Source: JAUUZT01 sp964654015
GTDB taxonomy: Bacteria; Chloroflexota; Dehalococcoidia; GIF9; AB-539-J10
DNA: 5,443 bases
Assembly: GCA_964654015.1 (NCBI GenBank)
Contig: CAZZHQ010000152.1
Location: 1 to 5,443, forward strand
Direction of reading: 5' to 3'
A model generated the notes under the pieces. It saw only the letters and a list, made by a program, of their open reading frames with translations. It had not been told where the DNA came from and ran no database searches. A program made the position numbers and the translations under genes. Every line of letters starts with the position of its first letter. The first letter of the stretch is position 1. Shown here one piece after another: positions 1 through 5,443 of this stretch.

Positions 1-5
1 CAACC

Positions 6-25
6 ATTCCGACGGAAGTCGGAAT
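6..25. repeat. short palindromic dRS3-like repeat
   Basis: A perfect 8-base inverted repeat, ATTCCGAC (6-13) and GTCGGAAT (18-25), flanks a GGAA tetraloop and is followed by CCAG. This matches the general form ATTCC-N-GGAATCCAG of a small palindromic repeat found dispersed in many bacterial genomes (the neisserial dRS3 type; when translated it gives spurious peptides such as WIPAFAGM). On the minus strand this copy reads as WIPTSVGM. There is no T-run after the stem, so it does not look like an intrinsic terminator. Only one copy is in the window, so dispersal in this genome is inferred from the resemblance. Confidence 0.6.
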
Positions 26-118
26 CCAGTCATGATAAAATCTCTCCGTATAAATCTTGCCATTCAGGATTGGCTTTTTAAATCATTCCCCTCAAATGCA
101 TACCACCCATCATATATA

Positions 119-147
119 TTGACATCTTCACTCAGGTAGACTAAATT
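119..147 (+). promoter_or_regulatory. sigma70-type promoter for the amidase operon
   Basis: A perfect -35 hexamer TTGACA (119-124) is followed after exactly 17 bases by TAAATT (142-147), which matches the -10 consensus at four of six positions. Transcription would start near 154 and give a leader of about 90 bases before the amidase. A small perfect inverted repeat, ATCCG-CAT-CGGAT (148-160), lies over the predicted start site and could be an operator, but it is short enough to be chance. No known riboswitch was recognised in the leader. Confidence 0.6.
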
Positions 148-232
148 ATCCGCATCGGATTGATGGTAGCAACTCCGTTTTCAACACCTTTCACGAATGC
201 ATCGTAACTCCGATAATAGACTGCTATAAAAA

Positions 233-238
233 AAGGAG
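233..238 (+). promoter_or_regulatory. ribosome binding site of the amidase
   Basis: AAGGAG lies six bases before the ATG at 245. This favours that ATG over the second in-frame ATG at 257. Confidence 0.8.
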
Positions 239-244
239 ATACCA

Positions 245-1666
245 ATGTCTTCAAAAATGTCAGACAAAGAACTGTCCTTTACTCCTGCTTACCAGCTAGA
301 GCGTTTAATCAGGTCACAGCAACTTTCACCAGTAAAGCTTATGGAGGTCACCCTTAAAAGAATCAAGGAGATAAGCCCAAAACTCAATGCCTACCTCACT
401 GTACCTGAGGAAGACGCAATGGCAGCAGCCCGCCAGGCAGAAGAGAAGGTAGAAAGTGGAGAGCCCCTGGGGATATTACACGGACTTCCCATTTCCATAA
501 AAGACCTGATCCCCACCAAAGGAATAAGAACCACCATGGGGTCACTGGTGTATAAAGATTTGATTCCCAAAAGCGAGGGCACTGCGATGCAGCGTATCAG
601 GGAGGCAGGAGCCATAATCGTTGGCAAAACCAATGCAGCCGAAATCGGCACCGCCATCCAGACTCGTAACAAGTTGGGGGACGACTGCCGTAATCCCTGG
701 AATACAGAGATGACACCCGGTGGTTCCAGCGGAGGAGCGGCAGCCGCCATGGCAGCCGGTATCAGCCCCCTCTCGCTCGGCAGCGATGGTGGTGGCTCGG
801 TACGAATCCCCTCCGCCTTCTGTGGCCTGTTTGGCATGAAGCCCAGCTACGGACGGATTCCAAAAGACTACGCCGACTGGGGAATGTCTCACACACTTAC
901 CTTCGGCCCGCTCTCGTGGACCGTCCGTGATGCCGCAATGATGATGAACGTTATGTCAGGTTCGGATGGACTGGACTACACCTGCATCAGGACAAGTCCT
1001 CCTGATTTTGTAAAAGAGCTCGACGGTGACTTGCGTCAGCTCCGTATTGCCTGGACTCCCGACATGGGATACGATGTAAAAGTCGATCCCGAAATAAGGG
1101 CCGCGGTTGAGTCCGCCGTCAATGTCTTCAAAGAACTGGGACACCAGGTGACACAGGATGTACCCGACACGGGAATGCCTTTTGACACCTTTGATGCCAC
1201 CATCGCCACGCGTAATTCCATACCGCTGGGATTCCTACTCGACGAGCACCCCGACGATATCATGCCCTACAATAAACTTCAGTTCGAAACAGGTCGCAGC
1301 GTTAGCGGCGTAGAGCTGGCGAAGGCATGGGTGCACGTGGAAAAGATTCGCTGGGCATACCGCGACTTCTTCCAGAAATATGACCTGCTGATAACACCCA
1401 GCACCGCCATTCCAGCCTTCCCGGTGGGAAGCAAAGACCGTTCGCTGGGACGAGGATTCTTCGATTGGGCATTTGCTCCATTTACCTGCATCTTCAACCT
1501 TACCGGCAGCCCGGCAGCCTCGGTGCCATGCGGCTTCAGCTCCAAAGGATTGCCAATCGGTATGCAGTTAGTTGGACCACTGGAGGACGACGTCACGGTA
1601 ATGTGTGCAGCGGCAGCCTTTGAAAAAGCCCGTCCGTGGACAACTAAACGTCCACCGATATCATGA
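245..1666 (+). CDS. amidase-signature family amidohydrolase
   Basis: This 473-residue protein belongs to the amidase signature (AS) family, which hydrolyses carboxamide bonds, probably in the cytoplasm since no signal peptide is visible. The full signature region is present at about residues 158-200, with GGSSGG followed by DGGGSVRIP and FCGLFGMKPSYGR. The Ser-cisSer-Lys triad can be assigned: Lys86 in SIKDL, Ser161 (cis-Ser) in GGSS and Ser185 (nucleophile) in GGGS. The 24-residue spacing between the two serines is the same as in fatty acid amide hydrolase. The C-terminal part has the family's NLTGSPAASVPCGF and GLPIGMQLVG stretches, and the length is typical. It resembles GatA, but no gatC or gatB lies beside it, so a stand-alone catabolic amidase is more likely than a tRNA amidotransferase subunit. 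The substrate cannot be read from sequence. It is the first gene of an operon with a nucleoside hydrolase 20 bases downstream. Confidence 0.93.
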   Translation: MSSKMSDKELSFTPAYQLERLIRSQQLSPVKLMEVTLKRIKEISPKLNAYLTVPEEDAMAAARQAEEKVESGEPLGILHGLPISIKDLIPTKGIRTTMGSLVYKDLIPKSEGTAMQRIREAGAIIVGKTNAAEIGTAIQTRNKLGDDCRNPWNTEMTPGGSSGGAAAAMAAGISPLSLGSDGGGSVRIPSAFCGLFGMKPSYGRIPKDYADWGMSHTLTFGPLSWTVRDAAMMMNVMSGSDGLDYTCIRTSPPDFVKELDGDLRQLRIAWTPDMGYDVKVDPEIRAAVESAVNVFKELGHQVTQDVPDTGMPFDTFDATIATRNSIPLGFLLDEHPDDIMPYNKLQFETGRSVSGVELAKAWVHVEKIRWAYRDFFQKYDLLITPSTAIPAFPVGSKDRSLGRGFFDWAFAPFTCIFNLTGSPAASVPCGFSSKGLPIGMQLVGPLEDDVTVMCAAAAFEKARPWTTKRPPIS

Positions 1667-1674
1667 GAAACAAG

Positions 1675-1680
1675 AAGGAG
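1675..1680 (+). promoter_or_regulatory. ribosome binding site deciding the nucleoside hydrolase start
   Basis: AAGGAG lies six bases before the ATG at 1687. The alternative in-frame ATG at 1663 forms an ATGA overlap with the amidase stop but has no Shine-Dalgarno sequence before it, so 1687 is preferred. Confidence 0.75.
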
Positions 1681-1686
1681 AAAGCA

Positions 1687-2604
1687 ATGCAGTTTCCGAT
1701 TATTGATGAGACAACCCGCCTTGAAAGGCTGGCTGCTCCAACTCGCAGGGTGCAAATGGTACTGGATACCGACACCTATAACGAGATAGATGACCAGTTT
1801 GCCATAGTATATGCCCTGCTCTCCCCCGAGCAGCTCGACGTCCAGGCACTTTATGCCGCCCCGTTCCATAACAAGCGGTCAAAAGGTGCCGCTGATGGCA
1901 TGGAGAAAAGTTACCAGGAGATATTAAGGGTACTTTCAAGAATCAATGTGTCACCGGCGGGATTGGTCCACAAGGGCTCCGAAGGCTTTCTGCACGACCT
2001 TGAACATCCCTATAAAAGCGAAGCGGCGCTTGACCTGATAGACAGGGCAATGAAGCAGGGGGATGACCCGCTTTACGTGGTCGCCATAGGCGCACTAACC
2101 AACATCGCATCGGCGATACTGATTGAACCACGAATAATAGAAAAAATCGTGATGATCTGGCTCGGAGGACAACCACTGCACTGGCCCACAGTTGAGGATT
2201 TTAACCTGAAGCAGGACCCGATAGCAGCAAGGCTAATCTTTGATTGCGGCGTGCCGCTGGTGCTTATTCCCTGCCTGGGTGTCGCCTCACACCTGCTGAG
2301 CACATCACCTGAACTTGAAGCCAGGCTGGGAGGAAAAAACTCTATCGGTGACTATCTTACAGGCATATTCGCAGACCTGCTGGAAGAACGCTCAGCCTGG
2401 TCAAAGGAGATATGGGACGCCTCAGCCATTGCCTACCTGGTTAATCCCGATTGGGTTCCTTCAGACCTGGTGCATTGCCCTATTCTGACCGAAAAGCTTA
2501 CCTGGGATTTCGATAACTCACGTCATCTTATCCGAATCGCCAATTTTGTCCGCCGTGACCCGATATTTATGGACATGTTTGGAAAGATAAGAGCTTTTGT
2601 CTGA
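1687..2604 (+). CDS. divergent nucleoside hydrolase (IunH-like) family protein
   Basis: This 305-residue protein has the inosine/uridine nucleoside hydrolase fold, whose members cleave the N-glycosidic bond of ribonucleosides using a bound calcium ion. The N-terminal metal motif is present in a variant form, DTDTYNEIDDQFA (Asp27, Asp29, Asp35, Asp36), in place of the canonical DxDxGxDDxxA. The central GALTNIASAI and the substrate-side DFNLKQDP (Asp171, Asn173, Asp177) match family motifs. Near the C-terminus the canonical His-Asp pair is Trp243-Asp244 (IWDASAIAYL): the calcium-ligand Asp is kept but the His implicated in leaving-group activation is replaced. The fold is clear, but the true substrate may not be a common nucleoside. 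It follows the amidase by 20 bases, indicating co-transcription and perhaps a shared catabolic or salvage route. An alternative start at 1663 would add eight residues. Confidence 0.88.
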   Translation: MQFPIIDETTRLERLAAPTRRVQMVLDTDTYNEIDDQFAIVYALLSPEQLDVQALYAAPFHNKRSKGAADGMEKSYQEILRVLSRINVSPAGLVHKGSEGFLHDLEHPYKSEAALDLIDRAMKQGDDPLYVVAIGALTNIASAILIEPRIIEKIVMIWLGGQPLHWPTVEDFNLKQDPIAARLIFDCGVPLVLIPCLGVASHLLSTSPELEARLGGKNSIGDYLTGIFADLLEERSAWSKEIWDASAIAYLVNPDWVPSDLVHCPILTEKLTWDFDNSRHLIRIANFVRRDPIFMDMFGKIRAFV

Positions 2605-2612
2605 TATAACAT

Positions 2613-2717
2613 GGAGGTCATACAATTCAAGTCGTGGACAGCTATTTCCACGAGTGGATTTCATCGTCATCAATTAACTGCCAGACTAGATCGAAATACC
2701 CCTGGAAAAGGGGCTAA
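2613..2717 (+). pseudogene. possible decayed amidohydrolase N-terminus
   Basis: A strong GGAGGT (2613-2618) lies six bases before an ATT codon (2625) that opens a frame reading I-QVVDSYFHEWI and ending at TAA 2715-2717. The pattern VVDSxFHxW resembles the first beta strand of TIM-barrel amidohydrolases, where the xHxH metal motif usually appears as VVDSHFHxW. Here the first His is Tyr (TAT; one base from CAT), and the start would be one base from ATG. After about 14 residues the resemblance stops. I infer the remnant of a third hydrolase gene of the upstream operon. The match is short and chance is not excluded. A non-standard ATT start on a functional 30-residue peptide is a less likely alternative. 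Confidence 0.3.
2632..2653. repeat. inverted repeat, 7-base stem
   Basis: TCGTGGA (2632-2638) and TCCACGA (2647-2653) are perfect reverse complements around an 8-base loop. There is no T-run after it, so it is not a canonical intrinsic terminator, although it sits just past the amidase/nucleoside-hydrolase operon where one would be expected. A weaker stem, CCCCT/AGGGG (2699-2703 and 2709-2713), lies further on, also without a T-run. Function unknown. Confidence 0.35.
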
Positions 2718-2723
2718 AAATAC

Positions 2724-2750
2724 TTGACAATTGTGTGTAATTAATATACC
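2724..2750 (+). promoter_or_regulatory. probable promoter for the aminomutase-ligase operon
   Basis: A perfect TTGACA (2724-2729) is followed by an AT-rich stretch. The best -10 candidates are TATACC (2745-2750, 15-base spacer) and TACCTT (2747-2752, 17-base spacer). Neither is ideal, so the -10 is uncertain. An 8-base palindrome ACAATTGT (2727-2734) overlaps the -35 and could be part of an operator. Transcription would begin around 2757, leaving a leader of about 65-70 bases before the aminomutase. Confidence 0.5.
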
Positions 2751-2824
2751 TTTCCACATTAGTAATAAAGAGGAACGAGAGTTATCTCACTAAGAGCTGA
2801 TATAGGAAATCCCGTAATAATAAG

Positions 2825-4216
2825 TTGAAAGTATCATCAGATACTAGACGTCAATCGATTTCTATATCAGAAAGACGTCTTAGTGAGTTAAGCAATGTGA
2901 ATGAGGCGGATGGGGAACCTCCCGGTAAGCTTGATACTCTTCTAAATCCTGAAGAAGAGCCTCCAAGCCAAGCAGCCACTATCAGGCACAGCTTTTTTAA
3001 ACACATACCTGATTCTCTCTGGAATGACTGGAAGTGGCAATTTCGGAATAGAATCACTACCGTAGGTCAATTAGCTAAATATATTCCCTTATCAACTGAG
3101 GAACAGGCGCGGCTCAGTCTGGTGACTATGCGATATCCCCTCTCTATAACCCCCTATTACCTATCGCTAATCAACAGGGATAATCCTGCTGACCCGATAA
3201 GAAAACAAGCGGTTCCCTCTATTTTAGAGATTACTATGGGGACAATGGGACTGGAAGACCCACTGGCAGAGGAAGATTACTTTGCTGTTCCTGGACTGGT
3301 CCATCGCTATCCAGACAGAGCACTGATGGTGCTCACCGATATCTGCCCCATGTTCTGTCGTCACTGCACCCGTAAGAGGGAGTGGCGTCATGGCGGATGG
3401 GTGCGTAAGATTAGTGAGATTGAAGTTATGCTGGAGTATCTGCGCCGTAATAGCCAAATCAGGGATGTTATCATCTCTGGTGGTGACCCCCTGACTCTAT
3501 CTACCCGTCGCCTGGAAGATATTCTCTCCCGGATAAGAGAAATAAAACATATTGAAATTATACGTATCGGTACCAGGTTCCCCGTGGTGCTTCCACAGCG
3601 TGTAGATGAAGAACTCTGCTCTATGTTATCCAAATATGGCCCCATATGGCTGAACACCCACTTCAATCACCCTAATGAGATAACTCCACAGGCAGCAGAG
3701 GCATGTGACCGATTGCTGCGAAGCGGTGTTCCCGTAAACAACCAGTCTGTCCTGCTTCGTGGTGTCAACGATACAGTTGAGACCCAGGTAAAGCTATGCC
3801 AGAACCTTCTAAAAATAAAGGTGCGTCCATACTACCTATTCCAGTGCGATGAAGTACAGGGAACGGAGCATCTTCGCACCCCTGTGGAGACCGGCATAAA
3901 GATACTCGAAGGCATGCGCGGGCATACTTCCGGTCTGGCAATTCCTACCTTCGTAGTGGACCTTCCTTTCGGTGGTGGCAAAGTGCCACTGCAACCAAAT
4001 TACGTGCTGGAGAAAAATGAAGAGGAGCTGTTGATCAGGAACTACCAGGGACGTATATTTCAATATCGTAATCCTGTTCTTCCTAAGCAGCAGCAAGAAA
4101 ACGCAGAAGCGGAAACCCCTGAGCGTATGGTAGTCGATGATATGCTTGCCAGCACCGGTCTGTCATTTGAATCGCAAGGAGCTATAGATGCGAATAGGGT
4201 TGTCGTACGATCTTAA
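2825..4216 (+). CDS. kamA: KamA-family lysine 2,3-aminomutase (radical SAM, PLP)
   Basis: This 463-residue protein is a cytoplasmic 2,3-aminomutase that moves an alpha-amino group to the beta carbon using a [4Fe-4S] cluster, SAM and PLP. The core aligns with the Clostridium subterminale enzyme at a constant offset of 49 residues. The cluster motif CxxxCxxC is Cys174, Cys178, Cys181, with Arg183 matching the carboxylate-binding Arg134. HRYPDR (Arg161, Arg165) matches the PLP-phosphate arginines, SGGD (218-221) is the SAM motif, and Lys386 in GGGK is the PLP lysine. Asp342 (QCD) and Asp379 (VVD) correspond to Asp293 and Asp330, which bind the lysine side-chain ammonium; glutamate mutases have Lys and Asn there. 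L-lysine to L-beta-lysine is therefore predicted. The zinc ligands are absent (Thr317 replaces Cys268; no CxCxxC near the C-terminus), as in some other KamA proteins. The start is uncertain: TTG at 2825 lacks a well-spaced Shine-Dalgarno sequence, an in-frame TGA at 2798 limits extension, and GTG 2897 is an alternative. EpmB or another basic-amino-acid mutase is less likely. Confidence 0.9.
   Translation: MKVSSDTRRQSISISERRLSELSNVNEADGEPPGKLDTLLNPEEEPPSQAATIRHSFFKHIPDSLWNDWKWQFRNRITTVGQLAKYIPLSTEEQARLSLVTMRYPLSITPYYLSLINRDNPADPIRKQAVPSILEITMGTMGLEDPLAEEDYFAVPGLVHRYPDRALMVLTDICPMFCRHCTRKREWRHGGWVRKISEIEVMLEYLRRNSQIRDVIISGGDPLTLSTRRLEDILSRIREIKHIEIIRIGTRFPVVLPQRVDEELCSMLSKYGPIWLNTHFNHPNEITPQAAEACDRLLRSGVPVNNQSVLLRGVNDTVETQVKLCQNLLKIKVRPYYLFQCDEVQGTEHLRTPVETGIKILEGMRGHTSGLAIPTFVVDLPFGGGKVPLQPNYVLEKNEEELLIRNYQGRIFQYRNPVLPKQQQENAEAETPERMVVDDMLASTGLSFESQGAIDANRVVVRS
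4176..4181 (+). promoter_or_regulatory. ribosome binding site inside the kamA coding end
   Basis: AAGGAG lies six bases before the ATG at 4188, within the last codons of the aminomutase. It fixes the start of the ligase and supports a genuine 29-base gene overlap with coupled translation. Confidence 0.8.
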
Positions 4217-5192
4217 AGAAGCAATACCATTAATAGTGGATAGCCCCGATGATGCCTTTGAGGAATATGACACAGTCGAGACAGTTGAAATTATTGTCTC
4301 AGCGCTGGAGGCAAAAGGGCATACTGTTGTTAAACTGGGTGGAGGCATTGAGTTTGTCGATAATGTCCGGCGTAGCAAAGTAGATATCGTCTTCAACATT
4401 GCCGAAGGCAGGGGCACCTACCGCAGTCGTGAAGCCCAGGTGCCTTCTATCCTGGAGATGCTGGACATTCCCTATACCGGCTCCGACCCCCAATGTATGT
4501 CTATATGCCTGGATAAACCATTATCCAAAAAGCTTGTGGCCGCCACTGGAATCAGCACTCCACAATGGCTGGTAATAGCCAATGAGGAAGAGCTTTACCA
4601 GGTATCATGGGATGAATTTCCTTTCCCTGCCATTATCAAGCCGTCATATGAAGGCTCAAGCAAAGGGATTTGCCTTGATTCAATCGTGAATAACCAGGAA
4701 CAGGCGTTTAGAACGGTGCGAAAACTGCTGGCGTATTACCGCCAGCCAGTAATGGTGGAGGGATTCATCGCCGGAGACGAAATCACCGTAGGCCTCATGG
4801 GAAATTCACTACCGAAAGTACTGGGTTTGATGCGCATTCTGCCACGCAATAAAGAAGCACATTTTGTCTACTCCCTGGAAGTAAAGAGGGACTGGAAAGC
4901 GATGGTCGACTATGAATGTCCTGCCCTTATCGAGGAAAAAATCCTGAATAAGCTGGCAGATTCCAGTATTAAGGTCTTCAAAGCTCTTGAGTGCCGGGAT
5001 TTCGCCCGACTGGACTTCAGAGTCAGCCATGATGGGGAGCCTTATTTCATCGAAATCAATCCTTTGCCTGGGTTGGGAACCTACAGCGACCTGGTCATTA
5101 TGGCAATAAAGATGGGTTGGACACATGAAACCCTGATAACTGCTGTACTCGATACCGCTCTTGAGAGGTATCCACAGTACGCATGCGTATAG
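4188..5192 (+). CDS. D-Ala-D-Ala-ligase-like ATP-grasp carboxylate-amine ligase
   Basis: This 334-residue protein is an ATP-grasp enzyme of the Ddl type, expected to activate a carboxylate as acyl-phosphate and join it to an amine in the cytoplasm. The N-terminal domain begins MRIGLSYD and contains FNIAEGRG (69-76), REAQVP (81-86) and IPYTGSDP. The ATP-grasp core has IIKPSYEGSSKGI (Lys151, Ser157, Ser158), VEGFIAGDEITVG (Glu191), ARLDF (Arg274, Asp276) and FIEINPLPGL (Glu289, Asn291), with Ser300 nine residues later as in E. coli DdlB. The omega loop reads LEVKRD where DdlB has YEAKY, so Arg234 replaces Tyr216, which argues against ordinary D-Ala-D-Ala synthesis. The protein is slightly longer than DdlB (306 residues). 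No other cell-wall genes are visible. The 29-base overlap with kamA suggests that beta-lysine or a derivative is a substrate; this is inference. A housekeeping or resistance-type D-Ala ligase is a less likely alternative. Confidence 0.85.
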   Translation: MRIGLSYDLKEAIPLIVDSPDDAFEEYDTVETVEIIVSALEAKGHTVVKLGGGIEFVDNVRRSKVDIVFNIAEGRGTYRSREAQVPSILEMLDIPYTGSDPQCMSICLDKPLSKKLVAATGISTPQWLVIANEEELYQVSWDEFPFPAIIKPSYEGSSKGICLDSIVNNQEQAFRTVRKLLAYYRQPVMVEGFIAGDEITVGLMGNSLPKVLGLMRILPRNKEAHFVYSLEVKRDWKAMVDYECPALIEEKILNKLADSSIKVFKALECRDFARLDFRVSHDGEPYFIEINPLPGLGTYSDLVIMAIKMGWTHETLITAVLDTALERYPQYACV

Positions 5193-5443
5193 CCATTGTC
5201 TATAATAAGCCATATCCCTCGTACTACGATGCTGCTGGTGAACAAAAAGCGGTACTGAGTGTTCTAGATGCTGTGTCAGCGGTGCATCAGGCACTGCTTG
5301 AGCTTGACCATGATATTATTGATGTCCCTTTGTCGCCACCATTTTCACAAGCCAGGAGAAAACTCAGGTTTTTAAATGCCGACATGGCGTTCAATCTTTT
5401 TGAAGGCTTTTGTGGCCGTCCCGAAACAGAAGCACTGTTGCCA
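5183..5443 (+). CDS. second ATP-grasp ligase-like protein, N-terminal part
   Basis: An open frame starts at ATG 5183, overlaps the preceding stop by 10 bases and runs off the right edge after 87 codons. It begins MRIAIVYNKPYPSYY and contains FNLFEGFCGRPETEALLP (70-87). This parallels the preceding ligase, which has MRI at its start, FNIAEG at 69-74 and E-A-Q-V-P at 82-86, so the two are probably diverged paralogues of the Ddl-like ATP-grasp group. Only the N-terminal (pre-ATP-grasp) domain is visible; the ATP-binding residues lie outside the window, so catalytic competence cannot be judged. No good Shine-Dalgarno sequence precedes the ATG (GAGAGG at 5163-5168 is too far), so translation probably depends on coupling to the upstream gene. 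It may perform a second ligation step or pair with the first ligase. Confidence 0.75.
   Translation, partial: MRIAIVYNKPYPSYYDAAGEQKAVLSVLDAVSAVHQALLELDHDIIDVPLSPPFSQARRKLRFLNADMAFNLFEGFCGRPETEALLP

Noticed and set aside
59..79. GCCA...TGGC followed by TTTTT as a terminator of an upstream gene
   Set aside because: The stem is only four pairs with an 8-base loop, too weak to call, and no upstream gene is visible.
1..81. Minus-strand frame reading ...YHDWIPTSVGMV at the left edge, with a GGAGA-like site before a minus-strand ATG at 33
   Set aside because: The peptide is the typical translation of the palindromic repeat, an in-frame stop lies a few codons upstream, and the part inside the window is too short to support a gene.
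171..212. Direct repeat AACTCCG at 171-177 and 206-212
   Set aside because: Two 7-base copies in a leader are easily due to chance and coincide with no other signal.
1279..1869. Long minus-strand open frame across the end of the amidase and start of the nucleoside hydrolase
   Set aside because: It lies opposite two clearly conserved genes, and its translation shows no recognisable domain.
2611..2727. 38-codon ATG frame beginning MEVIQFKSW
   Set aside because: The ATG overlaps the GGAGGT site itself, the peptide shows no family resemblance, and the neighbouring frame explains the ribosome binding site better.
4809..5294. Minus-strand open frame opposite the ligase
   Set aside because: It is antisense to conserved ATP-grasp motifs and has no recognisable family features.

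Overview
The window is bacterial DNA of roughly balanced base composition. It holds four complete or near-complete protein genes and the start of a fifth, all on the + strand, tightly packed and mostly with good Shine-Dalgarno sequences. The lineage cannot be fixed from the sequence. An oxygen-sensitive radical-SAM aminomutase is compatible with an anaerobe or facultative organism. The overall look would fit an uncultivated environmental bacterium (for example Chloroflexota), but that is only a guess.

Region 1 (1-244) is a non-coding leader. It begins with a short palindromic repeat (6-25) of the widespread dRS3-like 'ATTCC...GGAAT' type. It also contains a good sigma70-type promoter (TTGACA at 119-124, 17-base spacer, TAAATT at 142-147) and ends in a strong ribosome binding site.

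Region 2 (245-2604) is a two-gene operon: an amidase-signature hydrolase with an intact Lys-Ser-Ser triad, then a divergent nucleoside-hydrolase-fold protein. Together they suggest hydrolytic breakdown or salvage of amide- and N-glycoside-containing compounds; the substrates are unknown. Directly downstream (2613-2717) a GGAGGT ribosome binding site leads into a short reading frame that looks like the decayed first residues of an amidohydrolase. The operon may therefore once have had a third hydrolase.

Region 3 (2605-2824) is the intergenic gap. It holds that putative remnant, two small inverted repeats and a second promoter (TTGACA at 2724-2729). No convincing terminator is visible.

Region 4 (2825 to the right edge) is the most interesting part: a KamA-family radical-SAM/PLP aminomutase, overlapping by 29 bases a D-Ala-D-Ala-ligase-like ATP-grasp protein, which overlaps by 10 bases a second, diverged ATP-grasp protein cut by the window edge. 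The aminomutase keeps both aspartates that bind the lysine side chain in the characterised enzyme, so its predicted product is beta-lysine. The complete ligase has the ATP- and metal-binding residues, but an arginine replaces the omega-loop tyrosine typical of D-Ala-D-Ala ligases. The inferred system makes a beta-amino acid and then joins it through one or two ATP-dependent carboxylate-amine ligations to an unknown partner. It would be distinct from the known AblA/AblB (N-epsilon-acetyl-beta-lysine) and EpmA/EpmB (EF-P beta-lysylation) pathways.
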